Program-made: the position numbers and the translations under genes
Source: UBA7477 sp045602925
Lineage (GTDB): Bacteria; Bacillota; Clostridia; Oscillospirales; Ruminococcaceae
Length of the DNA stretch: 64,000 bases
Assembly (NCBI GenBank): GCA_045602925.1
Contig: JAZSCN010000041.1
Span: 156,463 to 220,462, forward strand
Direction: 5' to 3'
Shown: positions 33,351 through 42,185 of the stretch, piece after piece
How positions within the stretch are numbered: the first letter of the stretch is position 1
Layout: each line of letters opens with the position of its first letter
The notes under the pieces: generated by a model
Databases searched by the model: none
Told to the model about the DNA's origin: nothing
Seen by the model: the letters and a program-made list of their open reading frames with translations, nothing else

Positions 33351-34085
33351 TTAATAATAGACGTGATTCAGATACAGTCCATCGGGTGGGACTGTGACGC
33401 CTGCTTTTGTTCTATCCTTTTTATCAAAAAGCTTCTCGAGCTCTTCTACGGTAAGCTTACCCTCGTTTACATACAAAAGTGTACCGACGAGTATTCTTAC
33501 CATATTATATAAAAACCCATCGGCTGACACCTTAAACGAAACCATATCGTCTTGTCGCTCCACTGAAAAATCGGTTATAGTTCTGACTGTATTTTCTTTA
33601 GTACAATCGGCACTACAGAAGCTTTTGAAGTCGTGTGTTCCCACAAAGACTTTAGCTGCATCATTCATAAGCTTGACATTCATGGGGTATGTATAGCGAT
33701 AGACTTTATTTTTCAAAAACGGATTTTTCTCTCTGCTATTGAATATGAGGTACTCGTACTCCTTGCCCTTACAATTATATCTTGCGTGGAAGCTTTCATC
33801 GCATTCTTCTACTGACAAAAACGCGATATCGTCGGGCAATAGATTATTAATAGCTTTTAGGAAGCCTTCGCAACAGATTGGATTTTCCATTTTAAAGCTT
33901 AGGTAAAACTCTCTTGCGTGGACACCTGTATCTGTTCTTGAGCAGCCGTTTACTGTGACCTTTTCGCCTATGAGCGTTTCTATTGCTTCCTCTATAACCT
34001 GCTGGATAGCTATAGCGTTATTCTGCCTTTGGAACCCATGGTAGCAGGCACCGTCGTAGGCAATTCTAGCTTTTATAAATCTCAT
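33351..34085 (-). CDS. truA: tRNA pseudouridine(38-40) synthase TruA
   Basis: A 244-residue enzyme that makes pseudouridine at positions 38-40 of tRNA. It begins with AYDGACYHGFQRQ, has the catalytic Asp in CSRTDTGVHA, the segment FHARYNCKGKEYEY, and the C-terminal FLYNMVRILVGTLL. Length is normal. Its ATG overlaps the stop of the small upstream gene by one base (TAATG). It follows the ECF transporter genes, a common Firmicute order. Confidence 0.96.
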   Translation of the reverse strand: MRFIKARIAYDGACYHGFQRQNNAIAIQQVIEEAIETLIGEKVTVNGCSRTDTGVHAREFYLSFKMENPICCEGFLKAINNLLPDDIAFLSVEECDESFHARYNCKGKEYEYLIFNSREKNPFLKNKVYRYTYPMNVKLMNDAAKVFVGTHDFKSFCSADCTKENTVRTITDFSVERQDDMVSFKVSADGFLYNMVRILVGTLLYVNEGKLTVEELEKLFDKKDRTKAGVTVPPDGLYLNHVYY

Positions 34086-34366
34086 TACTTTACTGTGATA
34101 TTTCTAATGTCATCAATTCTGATGATTTTAATCTGATTACCCTTTTTATTGGTAACTGACACTCTCATCCAGACCTCGTCGATACTTTCGACAGTTCCTT
34201 CGATATTTTCATAATAATTAGTTTGGATTTCGCAATTTGTACCGATTGCGCCTCTTAACACATCTGACATATTAGTTTCTCCTTTATTTAAGTTTCTTTC
34301 AAGCTTTTGAAGTCGTCTATTGAGCAGTTCAATCTGTTCGTCTTGATCTATATCCTTAAAGCTCAC
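34085..34366 (-). CDS. Small beta-barrel (Sm-like) protein with two possible starts
   Basis: The C-terminal 61 residues (from MSDVLRGAIGTNCEI) look like a small all-beta Sm-like barrel: short strands NYYENIEGTVESID, MRVSVTNKK and QIKIIRID. An N-terminal extension of 32 charged residues can be added from a GTG. Both starts have good sites: AAGGAGG seven bases before the GTG at 34366, overlapping the ecfT stop, and AAAGGAG eight bases before the internal ATG at 34270. Two isoforms are therefore possible. Function unknown; lies between ecfT and truA. Confidence 0.7.
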   Translation of the reverse strand: MSFKDIDQDEQIELLNRRLQKLERNLNKGETNMSDVLRGAIGTNCEIQTNYYENIEGTVESIDEVWMRVSVTNKKGNQIKIIRIDDIRNITVK

Positions 34367-34378
34367 TACAATCCCTCC

Positions 34379-35182
34379 TTAGATTATTTTATCCGAGAGC
34401 ACGGTAAGGGCTATAAAGCCTAAAGTCACGAAAAGTGCGACATAATCTCTCGGTGCGGTTTTTAGCTGTTTTAGTCTTGTTCTGCCTTCTCCACCGTGGT
34501 AACATCTACACTCCATAGCCAGAGCTAATTCTTCGGCACGTCTAAAGGATGAGACAAAAAGGGGTATCAAAATCGGCACGAGTGCTTTAGCTCTTTGGAT
34601 AAACGAGCCTGATTCCAAATCGGCGCCTCTTGCTTTTTGTGCTGACATTATCTTGTCGGTTTCTTCTATAAGAGTTGGGATAAATCTAAGAGCAATAGAC
34701 ATCATCATTGCGAGCTCGTGCACCGGAACCTTAATTTTCTTAAGTGGTGAGAGCAATCTTTCGACGGCGTCTGTAATAGCTATTGGTGAGGTAGTATAGG
34801 TAAGCAGTGATGAGCCTATGATAAGAGCGACGATACGTATTATCATAAAGCCTGCTGTTGTGGCACCACCTGTTGTTATTTTGATAAACTTCCACTGAAA
34901 GAGGATATCGCCTGTTGTTATAAAGAACAGGTTAAGAAGTCCTGTAAAAATCAAGATAGGTATAAGTGGTTTTATGCTCTTGAGCATCATTTTAAACGGA
35001 ATAGCTGACAGCAGAAACGAGCCGAGCACGAACACGACTCCGACGCCGAGTCCGTAGAAGCTATCCGCCACAAACAGCATTACTATAAATGCTATTGTAA
35101 TTATTATTTTAATCCTCGGGTCGAGCCTATGGACCACAGACTTACCCGGGAAAAACTGTCCTATTGTTATATCCTTGAGCAA
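34379..35182 (-). CDS. ecfT: ECF transporter transmembrane component EcfT
   Basis: A 267-residue membrane protein that couples the two ATPases to the vitamin-binding S component. It begins with the typical KDITIGQFFPGKSVVHRLDPR, here written in two parts KDITIGQFFPG and SVVHRLDPR, and has the coupling-helix motifs with Ala-Arg-Gly (AQKARGADLE) and RRAEELALAMECR. About five spans. Three bases behind ecfA2. Confidence 0.95.
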   Translation of the reverse strand: MLKDITIGQFFPGKSVVHRLDPRIKIIITIAFIVMLFVADSFYGLGVGVVFVLGSFLLSAIPFKMMLKSIKPLIPILIFTGLLNLFFITTGDILFQWKFIKITTGGATTAGFMIIRIVALIIGSSLLTYTTSPIAITDAVERLLSPLKKIKVPVHELAMMMSIALRFIPTLIEETDKIMSAQKARGADLESGSFIQRAKALVPILIPLFVSSFRRAEELALAMECRCYHGGEGRTRLKQLKTAPRDYVALFVTLGFIALTVLSDKII

Positions 35183-35185
35183 CTG

Positions 35186-36052
35186 TTATGCCTCCAAATT
35201 GTTTTTAGAAAGAAGCTTTAGCATAAGATTCTTGGCAAAGTCTACTGTATAGACCTCCTCGCCCACATTCACGCCAGCGGCCTCCAGTCTTTTGAACACT
35301 CTTGTGATTTGGGGAACTGAGAGTCCCATTTCCATAAGCTCCTTAGCTTTAGAAAACACGTTAACCGGTGTATCGTAGCAATAGACCTTAGCCTTATTCA
35401 TTACTAATATTTTAGTTGAATGCTTAGCGACGTCCTCCATAGAGTGCGAGACTAGGAGAACTGTATTTTTCTTTTCCTTATGGTATTCTCTTATCTGTCC
35501 GAGAATTTTATCTCTACCCTTTGGGTCGAGTCCTGATGCAGGCTCGTCCAAGATAAGAACCTTTGGTTCCATAGCCATAACGCCTGCTATAGCGACTCTT
35601 CTTTTTTGGCCACCTGAAAGCTCGAACGGGCTTTTTTCGAAAAGTTCCTCCTTGATGCCGACCATTCTGGCAGTTTCTCTTATACGCTTATCTATTTCCT
35701 CGTCGGAGAGTCCCATATTTTGGGGGCCAAATGCTATATCCTTATAGACGGTTTCTTCGAAGAGCTGGTATTCGGGATACTGAAAGACAAGGCCTACTTT
35801 AAATCTTACATCTCTGAGCTTTTTCTTATCGTCCCAAAGCTCCTCACCGTCGATAAACACCTTTCCCTCGGTTGGTTTTAGAAGCCCATTGAGGTGCTGG
35901 ATAAGGGTAGACTTACCGGAGCCTGTATGACCGATAACTCCGACAAACTCGCCTTCTTCTATTTCGAGATTAACATTATCAACAGCTACCTTACGAAAGG
36001 GAGTTCCCTCGCCGTAGACGAAGCTGAGATTTTCTGTTTTGATAATTGACAT
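35186..36052 (-). CDS. ecfA2: ECF transporter ATPase EcfA2
   Basis: A 288-residue ABC ATPase. Walker A GHTGSGKST at 41-49, Q-loop in VFQYPEYQLFEETV, signature LSGGQKRR, Walker B VLILDEPASGLDP, switch His in VSHSMED. The FQYPEYQLF form of the Q-loop is typical of EcfA2. It pairs with EcfA1 to power uptake of vitamins through exchangeable S components, none of which is in the window. Follows ecfA1 by 33 bases. Confidence 0.95.
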   Translation of the reverse strand: MSIIKTENLSFVYGEGTPFRKVAVDNVNLEIEEGEFVGVIGHTGSGKSTLIQHLNGLLKPTEGKVFIDGEELWDDKKKLRDVRFKVGLVFQYPEYQLFEETVYKDIAFGPQNMGLSDEEIDKRIRETARMVGIKEELFEKSPFELSGGQKRRVAIAGVMAMEPKVLILDEPASGLDPKGRDKILGQIREYHKEKKNTVLLVSHSMEDVAKHSTKILVMNKAKVYCYDTPVNVFSKAKELMEMGLSVPQITRVFKRLEAAGVNVGEEVYTVDFAKNLMLKLLSKNNLEA

Positions 36053-36085
36053 TTGTGTAATTCCTTCTTTAAGCTAAGCTATTTC

Positions 36086-36940
36086 TTAATTATTAAGCAG
36101 CTCCAAAAGTGCGCTTACGCACTCGTCTTCTGTGATAATATCCTGTGGAAGCTCTATTCCTTCCTTACGCAGTTCATGGACGAGTTCTGTAACCTGTGGA
36201 ACGTCGAGTCCGAGCGACTTCATTTTTTCGACCTGAGAAAAAATCTTCTTAGGGGTATCGTCCATAACTATATTGCCGTTATCGACAACGACGATTCTAT
36301 CGGCTTGGGCGGCTTCTTCCATATAGTGAGTAATAAGAACGATAGTCACGCCCATTTCGTCACAGAGCATTTTTATAGTTTTCATAATCTCCTGCCTGCC
36401 ACTTGGGTCGAGCATTGCAGTAGGCTCGTCGAGCAGGACTACCTCAGGCTTCATAGCGAGGATTCCTGCGATAGCGACTCTTTGCTTCTGGCCACCTGAG
36501 AGCTTATGGGGAGCGTGTTCTCTATACTCATACATACCGACGGTTTTAAGTGCTTCGTCCACACGCCTACGGATTTCCTTAGGCTCTACGCCCATATTTT
36601 CCAGGGCAAATGCGACGTCCTCCTCGACGATAGTAGCGACAATCTGGTTATCGGGGTTTTGGAAAACCATACCGACGCGCTGTCTTACGGGCAGGAGATT
36701 TTCTTCCAGTGACACATCAAAGCCACAGGCATAGACCTTTCCCTCGTCTGCGATATTTATGGCATTAAAGCACTTAGCGAGTGTAGATTTTCCGCTACCG
36801 TTATGGCCTAAGATTGCGACGAATTCGCCTTTCTTAATATCGAGCGATACGCCGTGCAAAACCTCAGTTCTTACGGGTGGTTCTTCTGCATTATTTATAT
36901 ACGAAAATCTTAGATTTTGTGCTGTTAAAAATGAATTCAT
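36086..36940 (-). CDS. ecfA1: ECF transporter ATPase EcfA1
   Basis: A 284-residue ABC ATPase. Walker A GHNGSGKST at 45-53, Q-loop in VFQNPDNQIVATIVEEDVAF, signature LSGGQKQR, Walker B VVLLDEPTAMLDP and switch His in LITHYMEE. The FQNPDNQ form marks EcfA1. First gene of the ECF-truA group; its leader holds two strong hairpins (36971-37032). Confidence 0.95.
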   Translation of the reverse strand: MNSFLTAQNLRFSYINNAEEPPVRTEVLHGVSLDIKKGEFVAILGHNGSGKSTLAKCFNAINIADEGKVYACGFDVSLEENLLPVRQRVGMVFQNPDNQIVATIVEEDVAFALENMGVEPKEIRRRVDEALKTVGMYEYREHAPHKLSGGQKQRVAIAGILAMKPEVVLLDEPTAMLDPSGRQEIMKTIKMLCDEMGVTIVLITHYMEEAAQADRIVVVDNGNIVMDDTPKKIFSQVEKMKSLGLDVPQVTELVHELRKEGIELPQDIITEDECVSALLELLNN

Positions 36941-36970
36941 AATAAAACTCCGTAATTGGATATATGCTAC

Positions 36971-37032
36971 GCTATCGGCAAGAAACTTACCGATAGCGAC
37001 AATTTACACTTGGGCGAAGCAGACTTCGCCCA
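36971..37032 (-). other. Two hairpins between the 52-codon gene and ecfA1
   Basis: TGGGCGAAG pairs with CTTCGCCCA (37011-37032), and GCTATCGGTAAG pairs with CTTGCCGATAGC with a 3-nt loop (36971-36997). Neither is followed by a T-run on the minus strand, so processing or stability elements of the transcript are more likely than terminators. Confidence 0.5.
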
Positions 37033-37039
37033 CACATTC

Positions 37040-37198
37040 TTACTTCTTGATTTTTTCGATAAGGTCTTCAGCCTTATCCTTTACCTTTTCAAGATTTTCC
37101 TTAGTTGCAAGTTCCTTTGCCTTATCGATTACTTCGTCAGGAATCTTGTCTTCGATCTTTTCAACCTTTTCCTTGATATCGCCTAAATCAAATCCCAT
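37040..37198 (-). CDS. 52-residue charged amphipathic protein
   Basis: ATG with AGGAGG eight bases upstream opens a frame for a Lys/Glu/Asp-rich helical peptide that starts MGFDLGDIKEKVEKIEDKI and ends EDLIEKIKK. Repeated heptad-like spacing suggests a single long helix or coiled coil. Composition is similar to small proteins listed as Rv0909/MT0933-type antitoxins, but no toxin is adjacent, so I make no functional claim. It lies between the methyltransferase gene and ecfA1 and is a gene easily missed because of its size. Confidence 0.7.
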   Translation of the reverse strand: MGFDLGDIKEKVEKIEDKIPDEVIDKAKELATKENLEKVKDKAEDLIEKIKK

Positions 37199-37255
37199 TG
37201 TAGTTTCCTCCTGTAAGAATATTTATCAACAACCGAAAATCGGTATTGAACAAAA

Positions 37256-38122
37256 TTATTTAGCCTGCCAGATAGCAGTTGAGCCACATGGAAGTGGCAT
37301 ATTAGACTCCTTGACGGGAAGTCCTATCTCCTCGGCAGATACGCTTCCACCGAATTTTTCAGTGAGCACTTCGCTTAGAATATAAGCCATAACCGATGGT
37401 GAGAGTCCTGTTGTATAGCTATTAAGCAGGAAGAACAGTGGTTTATCTGACAGCACTCCTGCGCAGAGCTTTACGAGGTCATAGACACAATCCTCGAGCT
37501 TCCACACCTCGCCTCCTGGGCCTCTGCCATAGCTTGGTGGGTCCATAACTATACCGTCATAGAAGTTACCTCGTCTTATTTCTCTTGCAACAAACTTCTC
37601 ACAGTCGTCGACGAGCCATCTTATTGGCTTATCGGAAAGCTCTGAGGCTGCGGCATTTTCTCTAGCCCACTGTACCATACCTTTAGAGGCATCGACGTGG
37701 GATACACTTGCACCAGCTTTTGCGCAAGCGAGTGTTGCACCACCTGTATAGGCAAAGAGATTGAGCACCTTTATTGGTCTACCTGCGTTTTTTATAAGCT
37801 CCTGCATAAAGTCCCAATTGACAGCCTGCTCGGGAAACAGGCCTGTATGCTTAAAGCCGGTTGGTCTTATAATAAACTTTAGTCCTTTATAGGAAACGCA
37901 CCAGCTTTCGGGAAGCTTTTTCTTAAACTCCCATTCGCCTCCGCCCTTGACGGAACGGTGGTACACGCCGTCTGCTTTATTCCAGAGCTCACTTTTACGC
38001 TCGGTCTTCCATATGATTTGTGGGTCAGGTCTTACGAGCACCTTTCCGCCCCAGCTTTCGAGCTTCATACCGTCTGAGGTATCGTGGATTATGTAGTCCT
38101 TCCAGTCATTTGCTATTCTCAT
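37256..38122 (-). CDS. Class I SAM-dependent rRNA-type methyltransferase
   Basis: A 288-residue protein of the RlmK/RlmI-like group (Methyltrans_SAM fold). The SAM site is at VLNLFAYTGGATLACAKAGA (about 119-138), followed by VDASKGMVQWARENA, a DDC region and the catalytic-type motif DPPSYGRG. The N-terminal half resembles the linker part of 23S rRNA methyltransferases. Exact target base is open. It follows glmM by 44 bases. Confidence 0.82.
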   Translation of the reverse strand: MRIANDWKDYIIHDTSDGMKLESWGGKVLVRPDPQIIWKTERKSELWNKADGVYHRSVKGGGEWEFKKKLPESWCVSYKGLKFIIRPTGFKHTGLFPEQAVNWDFMQELIKNAGRPIKVLNLFAYTGGATLACAKAGASVSHVDASKGMVQWARENAAASELSDKPIRWLVDDCEKFVAREIRRGNFYDGIVMDPPSYGRGPGGEVWKLEDCVYDLVKLCAGVLSDKPLFFLLNSYTTGLSPSVMAYILSEVLTEKFGGSVSAEEIGLPVKESNMPLPCGSTAIWQAK

Positions 38123-38166
38123 AGTTTAAGTTCCAATCTTAGCTTTACCAAGCTTTATTACATCTA

Positions 38167-39519
38167 TTAAGCCTGGGCAAACTCTTTAATTTTTCTAGCG
38201 ATATTTGTTGCGTAGTCGGTAATGAGTCCTGTGCTCTTACCTTCAATCATTACTCTTACGAGTGGCTCTGTACCGGACTCACGGATTAAGATTCTTCCTT
38301 CGTCGCCGAGCTTGGACTTATACAAATCGATTGTTCTCATTACGTCGACGTCCTGCTCCCACAGGCCCTTCTTATCGGCTGAGATTTCAACATTGATTAA
38401 AATCTGTGGATATGAATGCATAAGGCCTGCAAGGTCGGAAGCTTTAGCTTTAGTTTTTGCCATAATTTCGAGAAGCTTAGCGCCTGTAAGCTCGCCGTCT
38501 CCTGTATTTGCGTCATCGAGGAAGATAATATGACCAGACTGCTCGCCTCCGAGGTTATATCCACCTCTTTGCATTTCCTCCAAGACATATCTATCACCGA
38601 CACCTGTAGTAGCTACGATTACGCCGCTTTCCTTAGCGAACTTAAAGAATCCGAGGTTTGTCATAACGGTAACTACGCAAGCGTTATGATTAAGCTTACC
38701 CTGAGCCTTCATATACTTTGAGAAGATTGCGAGCAGCTTATCACCGTCTATGATATTGCCCTGTTCGTCGCAGGCGATACATCTATCTGCGTCGCCGTCA
38801 AAGGCAAGGCCTAGATTACACTTATTATCGACAACCGTCTTACAGAGCTTATCCATATAGAGTGAGCCGCAATCCTTATTGATGTTTGTACCGTCGGGAG
38901 TATTATTAACGAACACGCAATTAGCTCCCATACCCTTAAACAGCTTTTCTGCGCAGGATGAGGAAGCACCGTTTGCGCAGTCGATTGCTACCTTAAGGCC
39001 TCTGAAGTCGCCGTCTATAGTCTTCATAATATATCTTACGTAGTCCCACTCGGCATTCTTTTCGTGCACTACTCTACCTATAAGGGTACCACTTGAGAGA
39101 CATATATCGCTAGGGTTGTCGAGGACTAAATCCTCGATTTCCTTCTCTATTGCATCGGGAAGCTTGAAGCCATCGCCTGAAAACAGCTTGATACCATTAA
39201 ACTCTACCGGATTATGTGATGCAGAAATCATAACGCCTGCGTCTGCCTCATACTTCTTTACGAGCATAGCAACTGCCGGTGTTGGCACTACGCCTAAAAT
39301 ATGTGCATCTGCACCTACTGAGCAGATACCTGCTACGAGGGCAGCCTCGAGCACGTCGCCTGAGATTCTTGTATCCTTACCGATAAGTATCTTTGGCTTC
39401 TTATTGGTTGTTTTAGTGAGCACGAGCGCTGCAGCTCTACCGATATTCATTGCTGTTTCGCAGGTAAGCTCTGTGATTGCGATACCTCTTGCTCCGTCTG
39501 TTCCAAATAATCTTCCCAT
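38167..39519 (-). CDS. glmM: Phosphoglucosamine mutase
   Basis: A 450-residue alpha-D-phosphohexomutase that converts glucosamine-6-phosphate to glucosamine-1-phosphate for peptidoglycan precursors. Starts MGRLFGTDGARG; the active-site Ser101 lies in ISASHNP, the Mg-binding loop is DGDADRC, and the sugar loop GGEQSGH and the phosphate loop RESGTEPLVRVM are present. It follows ruvB by 41 bases. Confidence 0.96.
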   Translation of the reverse strand: MGRLFGTDGARGIAITELTCETAMNIGRAAALVLTKTTNKKPKILIGKDTRISGDVLEAALVAGICSVGADAHILGVVPTPAVAMLVKKYEADAGVMISASHNPVEFNGIKLFSGDGFKLPDAIEKEIEDLVLDNPSDICLSSGTLIGRVVHEKNAEWDYVRYIMKTIDGDFRGLKVAIDCANGASSSCAEKLFKGMGANCVFVNNTPDGTNINKDCGSLYMDKLCKTVVDNKCNLGLAFDGDADRCIACDEQGNIIDGDKLLAIFSKYMKAQGKLNHNACVVTVMTNLGFFKFAKESGVIVATTGVGDRYVLEEMQRGGYNLGGEQSGHIIFLDDANTGDGELTGAKLLEIMAKTKAKASDLAGLMHSYPQILINVEISADKKGLWEQDVDVMRTIDLYKSKLGDEGRILIRESGTEPLVRVMIEGKSTGLITDYATNIARKIKEFAQA

Positions 39520-39560
39520 AATAATTCTCCTCTTTCTGTTTTATTTTTTTAGTTTGTTGT

Positions 39561-40592
39561 CTACTTTGCTTCTTTTGTGATTCCGAGATGCTTATACGCC
39601 AAATCAGTCGCACATCTTCCAGACTTTGTTCTTGCTAAAAATCCGAGCTGGAGTAAGTACGGCTCGCATACATCCTCTAAAGTAACGGCTTCCTCACCGA
39701 TAGCTGCGGCGAGAGTTTCGAGTCCTACCGGGCCGCCGTTATATCCGCTAATTATCATCTTCAAAAATCTTCTGTCGAGATTATCAAGTCCGAGGTCGTC
39801 GACTTCCATTCTATCGAGGGCAATTTTTACGATATCCTGAGTAAGCCTACCGTTGCCCATAACCTCGGCATAGTCTCTTGCTCTTTTTAAGAATCTGTTG
39901 GCAATTCTCGGTGTACCTCTTGAGCGAGAGGCGAGCTCCATTGCTCCGCCCTTATCGCATGGTATACCAAGTATTACTGAGGAACGCATTATGATATCGC
40001 AAAGTTCCTCCTTCGAGTAAAGCTCGAGTCTTAGCACGACGCCGAATCTATCTCTCAGTGGTGCTGTGAGCTGACCGACTCTTGTTGTTGCGCCTACCAA
40101 GGTAAATCTATTGAGGTCGATTCTGATACTTCTTGCGGCAGGGCCTTTACCCACTATAATATCGAGTGAATAGTCCTCGAGTGCCGGATACAAGACTTCC
40201 TCGACGGCTCGTGAGAGTCTATGTATTTCGTCGATAAACAGCACGTCGCCGTCCTGCAGGTTAGTGAGCAGTGCTGCGAGGTCGCCCGGCTTTTCGATAG
40301 CTGGGCCTGAGGTTGTTCTGATATTAGTACCCATCTCGTGAGCTATGATAGTAGAGAGGGTTGTTTTACCGAGTCCCGGTGGGCCGTACAGCAAGACGTG
40401 GTCGAGGACATCTCCTCTTTTCTTGGCGGCTTCGATATAGATACCAAGATTCTCCTTCGCCTTTGTTTGTCCTATATACTCTGACAAGGTTTTAGGTCTG
40501 AGACCTACGTCGATATCGTCGATAGAATCCTGCTTTATAACCTCGGGGGCAACTATTCTGTTTTCAAAATCAAAATCGCTTGATTCAATCAT
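39561..40592 (-). CDS. ruvB: Holliday junction helicase RuvB
   Basis: A 343-residue AAA+ motor that drives branch migration with RuvA. Walker A GPPGLGKTT at 70-78, Walker B FIDEIHRL, sensor ATTRVGQLTAPLRDRFG and the C-terminal winged helix (PYLLQLGFLARTKSGR). Normal length; part of ruvC-ruvA-ruvB in order. Confidence 0.97.
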   Translation of the reverse strand: MIESSDFDFENRIVAPEVIKQDSIDDIDVGLRPKTLSEYIGQTKAKENLGIYIEAAKKRGDVLDHVLLYGPPGLGKTTLSTIIAHEMGTNIRTTSGPAIEKPGDLAALLTNLQDGDVLFIDEIHRLSRAVEEVLYPALEDYSLDIIVGKGPAARSIRIDLNRFTLVGATTRVGQLTAPLRDRFGVVLRLELYSKEELCDIIMRSSVILGIPCDKGGAMELASRSRGTPRIANRFLKRARDYAEVMGNGRLTQDIVKIALDRMEVDDLGLDNLDRRFLKMIISGYNGGPVGLETLAAAIGEEAVTLEDVCEPYLLQLGFLARTKSGRCATDLAYKHLGITKEAK

Positions 40593-40604
40593 TCTTTATC
40601 CCCC

Positions 40605-41213
40605 TTACATTCCTGCGAGTGTTCTGAGTGCGCCCTTTATGAGCTGTTCTACAGACTTATCGCTACCCTGCTTTGCGACGGCAGAGGCTGCATCAGACTG
40701 CGAATAGCCGAGCGACATAAGTGCTTCGACGGCTTCGGCTGTTGTGCCGCCCAAGGTAACGTTAGCGACGCCCTGGAGCTCACTTGCTGAAACTGACAGA
40801 AGTTCACTACTGCTTGTTACCTTTGACTTTAAGTCAATTACGATTCTTTGTGCAGTTTTTGTACCGATTCCTTTAAGCTTAGTGAAGGCTTTTGCGTCAC
40901 CGGAAGCGATTGCGAGTGTTAATGCGCTGACTGTCATTCCTGAGAGAATAGTGAGTGCGGCTTTTGCACCGACGCCTGAGACGGTAATGAGCTGTCTGAA
41001 CCAATAGAGCTCATCAAAGCCTGCAAAGCCGTAGAGGTCGGCAGTATCTTCTCTTATGATGAGGTGGGTATATAGTGTGACGTCGCCTGTTATATTACTG
41101 ATTGCACTTATTGTTGTAAGCGTAGTTTTACAGGCATAGCCCACTCCACCACAATTTATTACTGCAAGCTCAGGCTCTGTGTGCACGAGCTTACCTGTTA
41201 CGCTATAAATCAT
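40605..41213 (-). CDS. ruvA: Holliday junction protein RuvA
   Basis: A 202-residue protein that binds four-way junctions and loads RuvB. N-terminal OB fold (YSVTGKLVHTEPELAVINCG), central helix-hairpin-helix pairs (LITVSGVGAKAALTIL and LKGIGTKTAQRIVIDLK) and a C-terminal RuvB-binding UBA-like domain. Follows ruvC by 14 bases. Confidence 0.96.
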   Translation of the reverse strand: MIYSVTGKLVHTEPELAVINCGGVGYACKTTLTTISAISNITGDVTLYTHLIIREDTADLYGFAGFDELYWFRQLITVSGVGAKAALTILSGMTVSALTLAIASGDAKAFTKLKGIGTKTAQRIVIDLKSKVTSSSELLSVSASELQGVANVTLGGTTAEAVEALMSLGYSQSDAASAVAKQGSDKSVEQLIKGALRTLAGM

Positions 41214-41227
41214 ATTTCAAACCTCTC

Positions 41228-41719
41228 TTACTTTATATACGCACTAAGCGAATATGCTGTATGTCCGTGTGTGATTGCGATACCGAGTGCATCGGCTGTA
41301 TCGTCGGGCTTAGGGACTTTTGTGAGCCCAAGCATTTGCCTTGTCATTTCCTGCACCTGCTTCTTCTCGGCTCTGCCGTAGCCTGTTATAGACATCTTAA
41401 CCTGAAGGGGTGTATACTCGCTGATTTCTATACCACGCTGTATAGCAGGAAGGAGGGTAACTCCTCTAGCCTGTGCAACTGCGATAGCGGTAGTTTCATT
41501 CGTGTTGAAAAACAGTTTTTCAATGCCCATCTCATCCGGCTTATATTTATCCAGAAGCTGTGACATATCGTCATATATCATCTTAAGACGCTGTGAAAAC
41601 GGAGCGTCGGCGGGGGTTGTAATTGCGCCAAAACCGACAACCTTAAAGCTATGTCCGTCATAGTCTAAAACGCCAAATCCGATTATTGCGTAGCCGGGGT
41701 CAATTCCGATTATTCTCAT
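41228..41719 (-). CDS. ruvC: Holliday junction resolvase RuvC
   Basis: A 163-residue endonuclease that cuts Holliday junctions. The acidic residues are in IGIDPGYA (Asp7), MGIEKLFF (Glu), and the C-terminal DDTADALGIAITH (two Asp). Normal length. First gene of the ruvCAB-glmM run, behind a promoter at 41772-41800. Confidence 0.96.
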   Translation of the reverse strand: MRIIGIDPGYAIIGFGVLDYDGHSFKVVGFGAITTPADAPFSQRLKMIYDDMSQLLDKYKPDEMGIEKLFFNTNETTAIAVAQARGVTLLPAIQRGIEISEYTPLQVKMSITGYGRAEKKQVQEMTRQMLGLTKVPKPDDTADALGIAITHGHTAYSLSAYIK

Positions 41720-41771
41720 CTGTTTTCCCCTTTCTTCAGGCTGTGGGCATAGTTCCCCACACTAATAATTT

Positions 41772-41800
41772 ATTATAACATTTTTCTTTCATTTTTGCAA
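41772..41800 (-). promoter_or_regulatory. Promoter of ruvC
   Basis: TTGCAA, 17-bp spacer, TATAAT on the minus strand. Confidence 0.65.
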
Positions 41801-41924
41801 TAGCTAAAGCCCTATTTTTAGTGTTTTTTACCCAACTCTAGGCAATGTTATACAATATATAGCGAAATCGTTTGAGTAAGGTACACAAAATCAAGTAATT
41901 TTTTCTCAAGTATGTCAAAAAGAC

Positions 41925-41953
41925 TTGATTTATTTTTCAAAATATGCTATGAT
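41925..41953 (+). promoter_or_regulatory. Promoter of murA
   Basis: TTGATT, 17-bp spacer, TATGAT. The start would lie near 41960, giving a leader of about 225 bases. Confidence 0.55.
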
Positions 41954-41959
41954 TAGAAA

Positions 41960-42185
41960 AATAATGGCTGCAAAGCCTGTCTTTGTTGCGTGCCTTTTAC
42001 TGAAAATTTCTTTCATAGGCACAGACAAGGTACATACAGAGAGAAAATTTGAGAGAATGAAATTATACCAAAAAAGGTAATTGTTATTACACTTTTTATT
42101 TTAAAGACAAAAGAGAAATAATACTAAAAGAAAGAAGACTGATGTTCCCTTCACTTTTTGGGAACACGAACGGAGGAGCTTGAAT
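41960..42185 (+). promoter_or_regulatory. Long leader of murA
   Basis: Contains a stem with GTGCC/GGCAC and TTGT/ACAA pairs (about 41990-42030) and a hairpin GTTCCC/GGGAAC ten bases before the ribosome-binding site (about 42141-42163). A seven-codon ORF (ATG at 42058) follows GAGAGA. No known riboswitch was recognised. Confidence 0.4.
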
